This document shows, in pieces, positions 62,263 to 64,000 of a stretch of 64,000 nucleotides of DNA; the first letter of the stretch is position 1; every line of letters starts with the position of its first letter. Source of the stretch: Pseudoalteromonas shioyasakiensis (GTDB lineage Bacteria > Pseudomonadota > Gammaproteobacteria > Enterobacterales > Alteromonadaceae); NCBI RefSeq assembly GCF_001550135.1, contig NZ_LRUE01000018.1, positions 30,820 to 94,819 on the forward strand. The letters run 5' to 3'. The position numbers and the translations under genes are program-made. The notes below the pieces were generated by a model. The model made no database searches, had not been told where the DNA came from, and saw only the letters and a list, made by a program, of their open reading frames with translations.

Positions 62263-64000
62263 TTAAACTTCTGCGCGGTTACCGTGATCTTCTAACCATT
62301 GGCGACGGTCTGACGAACGTTTCTTCGCAAGTAACATATCCATCATTTCCATGGTTTGCTCTTCTTCGTCTAAGGTTAATTGCACTAAACGACGCGTATT
62401 AGGATCCATGGTGGTTTCGCGTAATTGTAACGGGTTCATTTCACCTAAGCCTTTGAAGCGTTGAACATTAACCTTACCGCGTTTTTTCTCAGCTTCAATG
62501 CGCGCTAAAATACCGTTCTTTTCGTCTTCATCAAGGGCGTAGTAAACCTCTTTACCAATGTCGATACGAAATAGCGGCGGCATAGCTACATACACATGGC
62601 CTTGTTTGATAAGCGATGGAAAGTGGCGAACAAACAGCGCACAAAGCAAGGTAGCAATGTGCAATCCATCCGAGTCAGCATCGGCCAAAATACAAATTTT
62701 GTTATAACGCAGACCAGATAAATCACTTGAATCAGGGTCAATACCCAAAGCGACAGAAATATCATGCACCTCTTGCGATGCTAAAATCTGCCCAGATTCA
62801 ACTTCCCAGGTATTTAAGATTTTACCGCGCAGCGGCATAATTGCTTGGAACTCACGGTCGCGCGCTTGTTTTGCTGAGCCACCCGCTGAGTCACCCTCTA
62901 CTAAAAACAGTTCAGTACGGTCATTATCTTGGGCGCTACAGTCAGTTAATTTACCCGGTAATGCAGGGCCTGAGGTAACACGCTTTCGCACAACTTTTTT
63001 AGCGGCACGTAAACGGCGCTGCGCATTTGAGATACATAACTCAGCTAATAATTCTGCCGTTTCTGTATGCTCGTTTAACCATAAACTAAATGAGTCTTTC
63101 ACTACACCAGATACAAATGCAGCACATGAGCGAGATGAAAGCTTCTCTTTTGTTTGGCCTGCAAATTGTGGGTCTTGCATTTTAACCGATAATACGTAGC
63201 TACAGCGCTCCCAAATATCATCTGGCGTTAACTTTACACCACGCGGTAATAAGTTTCTGAATTCGCAGAATTCACGCATAGCTTCAAGCAAGCCTTGGCG
63301 TAAACCATTAACATGTGTACCGCCTTGTGCAGTAGGAATTAAGTTTACATAACTTTCAGCGATTGATTCACCGCCTTCAGGTAGCCAAACAACCGCCCAG
63401 TCAGCACCTTCTGTTGAACTTGAAAAGTCACCAATAAACGGCTCTTTTGGTAATACTTCAAAACCTTTAACTGCTTCAACTAGGTAATCTTTTAAGCCAG
63501 TTTCGTAATACCACTCTTGGCTTTCTTTGGTTTGCTTGTTGGTAAACTTAATGCGCAGGCCTGGGCATAATACTGCTTTGGCTTTTAATAAGTGATTAAG
63601 CTTAGTGATAGAAAAATTAGCTGAGTCAAAATAGCTCGCATCAGGCCAAAAACGCACGGTTGTACCTGTGTTACGCTTACCTACAGTGCCAATGACGTTT
63701 AAGTCTTCAACCTTGTCACCGTTTTCAAAGGCCATACGAAATTGCTGCGCATCACGGCGCACAGTGACTTCAACACGAGTCGATAGCGCATTTACAACCG
63801 AAATACCTACACCGTGTAAACCACCAGAAAACTGATAGTTTTTATTAGAGAACTTACCACCGGCGTGCAGCTTGGTAAAAATAAGTTCCACACCCGGAAT
63901 ACCTTCTTCAGGGTGAATATCAATTGGCATACCACGGCCATCATCGATAACCTCAAGGGAGTTATCTTCATGAAGGATGACATCTATTTTAGTGGCATGA
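62263..64000 (-). CDS. parE: DNA topoisomerase IV subunit B (5' end beyond window)
   Basis: The window holds 578 codons of ParE, the ATPase subunit. The reading frame continues past 63930 to the right edge at residues equivalent to VDVILHEDNSLEVIDDGRGMP, so roughly 50 N-terminal residues are missing. The ATP-binding segment is GGLHGVGISVVNALS, the TOPRIM motif is LVEGDSAGGSA with DADSDGLHI, and the conserved tail RRQWLEDHGNRAEV ends it. An ATG at 63930 is internal, not the start. It opens the parE-sugar dehydrogenase-parC set. Confidence 0.97.
   Translation of the reverse strand, partial: HATKIDVILHEDNSLEVIDDGRGMPIDIHPEEGIPGVELIFTKLHAGGKFSNKNYQFSGGLHGVGISVVNALSTRVEVTVRRDAQQFRMAFENGDKVEDLNVIGTVGKRNTGTTVRFWPDASYFDSANFSITKLNHLLKAKAVLCPGLRIKFTNKQTKESQEWYYETGLKDYLVEAVKGFEVLPKEPFIGDFSSSTEGADWAVVWLPEGGESIAESYVNLIPTAQGGTHVNGLRQGLLEAMREFCEFRNLLPRGVKLTPDDIWERCSYVLSVKMQDPQFAGQTKEKLSSRSCAAFVSGVVKDSFSLWLNEHTETAELLAELCISNAQRRLRAAKKVVRKRVTSGPALPGKLTDCSAQDNDRTELFLVEGDSAGGSAKQARDREFQAIMPLRGKILNTWEVESGQILASQEVHDISVALGIDPDSSDLSGLRYNKICILADADSDGLHIATLLCALFVRHFPSLIKQGHVYVAMPPLFRIDIGKEVYYALDEDEKNGILARIEAEKKRGKVNVQRFKGLGEMNPLQLRETTMDPNTRRLVQLTLDEEEQTMEMMDMLLAKKRSSDRRQWLEDHGNRAEV

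Noticed and set aside
63930-64000. ATG at 63930 as the start of parE
   Set aside because: The frame stays open to the window edge and encodes conserved ParE residues, so the ATG is internal.

Overview
The window is chromosomal DNA of a marine-type gammaproteobacterium. The gene complement fits Alteromonadales and looks most like Pseudoalteromonas; this is inferred from protein character, not from a search. Supporting signs are moderately AT-rich DNA, the conserved block lptG-lptF / pepA-holC-valS, parC and parE, FadL, a TonB receptor, cache-type chemoreceptors, S9, M17 and M49-like peptidases, and a rhombosortase-type (GlyGly-CTERM) tail remnant. No phage, CRISPR array or insertion-sequence transposase was found.

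Layout. 1-15 kb: an M49-like lipoprotein peptidase, two solute-binding-type periplasmic proteins, a HIT protein, a dipeptidyl-peptidase IV-type S9 peptidase, a chemoreceptor, an M17 aminopeptidase, a CstA transporter (peptide/amino acid use), dinB with a clear LexA box, a thioesterase, an aldo/keto reductase and a fumarylacetoacetase-family enzyme. 15.4-23.2 kb: a beta-glucoside locus. A FucP-type transporter and a GH3 lipoprotein are divergent from a GH1 beta-glucosidase, a GPH sugar symporter and a LacI regulator, with two TGTAAGCGCTTACA operators in the shared promoter region. 23.2-28.7 kb: a five-gene signalling operon containing a sigma54 activator, a 69-residue stand-alone HisKA-like protein, a CHASE3 histidine kinase, an Rcp1-type response regulator and a REC-HK-REC-REC hybrid. 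28.9-35.8 kb: Nudix hydrolase, cytochrome b561, YgjV-like protein, nitronate monooxygenase with a coupled Crp/Fnr regulator, an aldehyde dehydrogenase, an EEP-family protein and two small secreted paralogues, one very His-rich.

35.8-44.2 kb: a 269-bp nested inverted-repeat element (MITE-like), an orphan GlyGly-CTERM tail, a TonB receptor whose Shine-Dalgarno lies in a hairpin, an MFS carrier, a GFA protein, a desaturase and a GAF-PAS-GGDEF-EAL protein with a degenerate cyclase site. Next come low-complexity repeats and a tRNA-Leu(CAA) gene with a decayed tandem copy. 44.3-64 kb: mostly core genes: AidB-like dehydrogenase, RDD protein, LptG/LptF, PepA, HolC, ValS, FadL, an HD-GYP phosphodiesterase, RraB, PlsC, ParC, a PQQ-type sugar dehydrogenase and ParE, whose start lies beyond the right edge.

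The strongest candidates for something undescribed are the nested repeat element with the adjacent sorting-tag remnant (35.88-36.33 kb), the HisKA-only protein inside the signalling operon (27.2-27.4 kb), and the hairpin over the TonB receptor start (36.38-36.41 kb).
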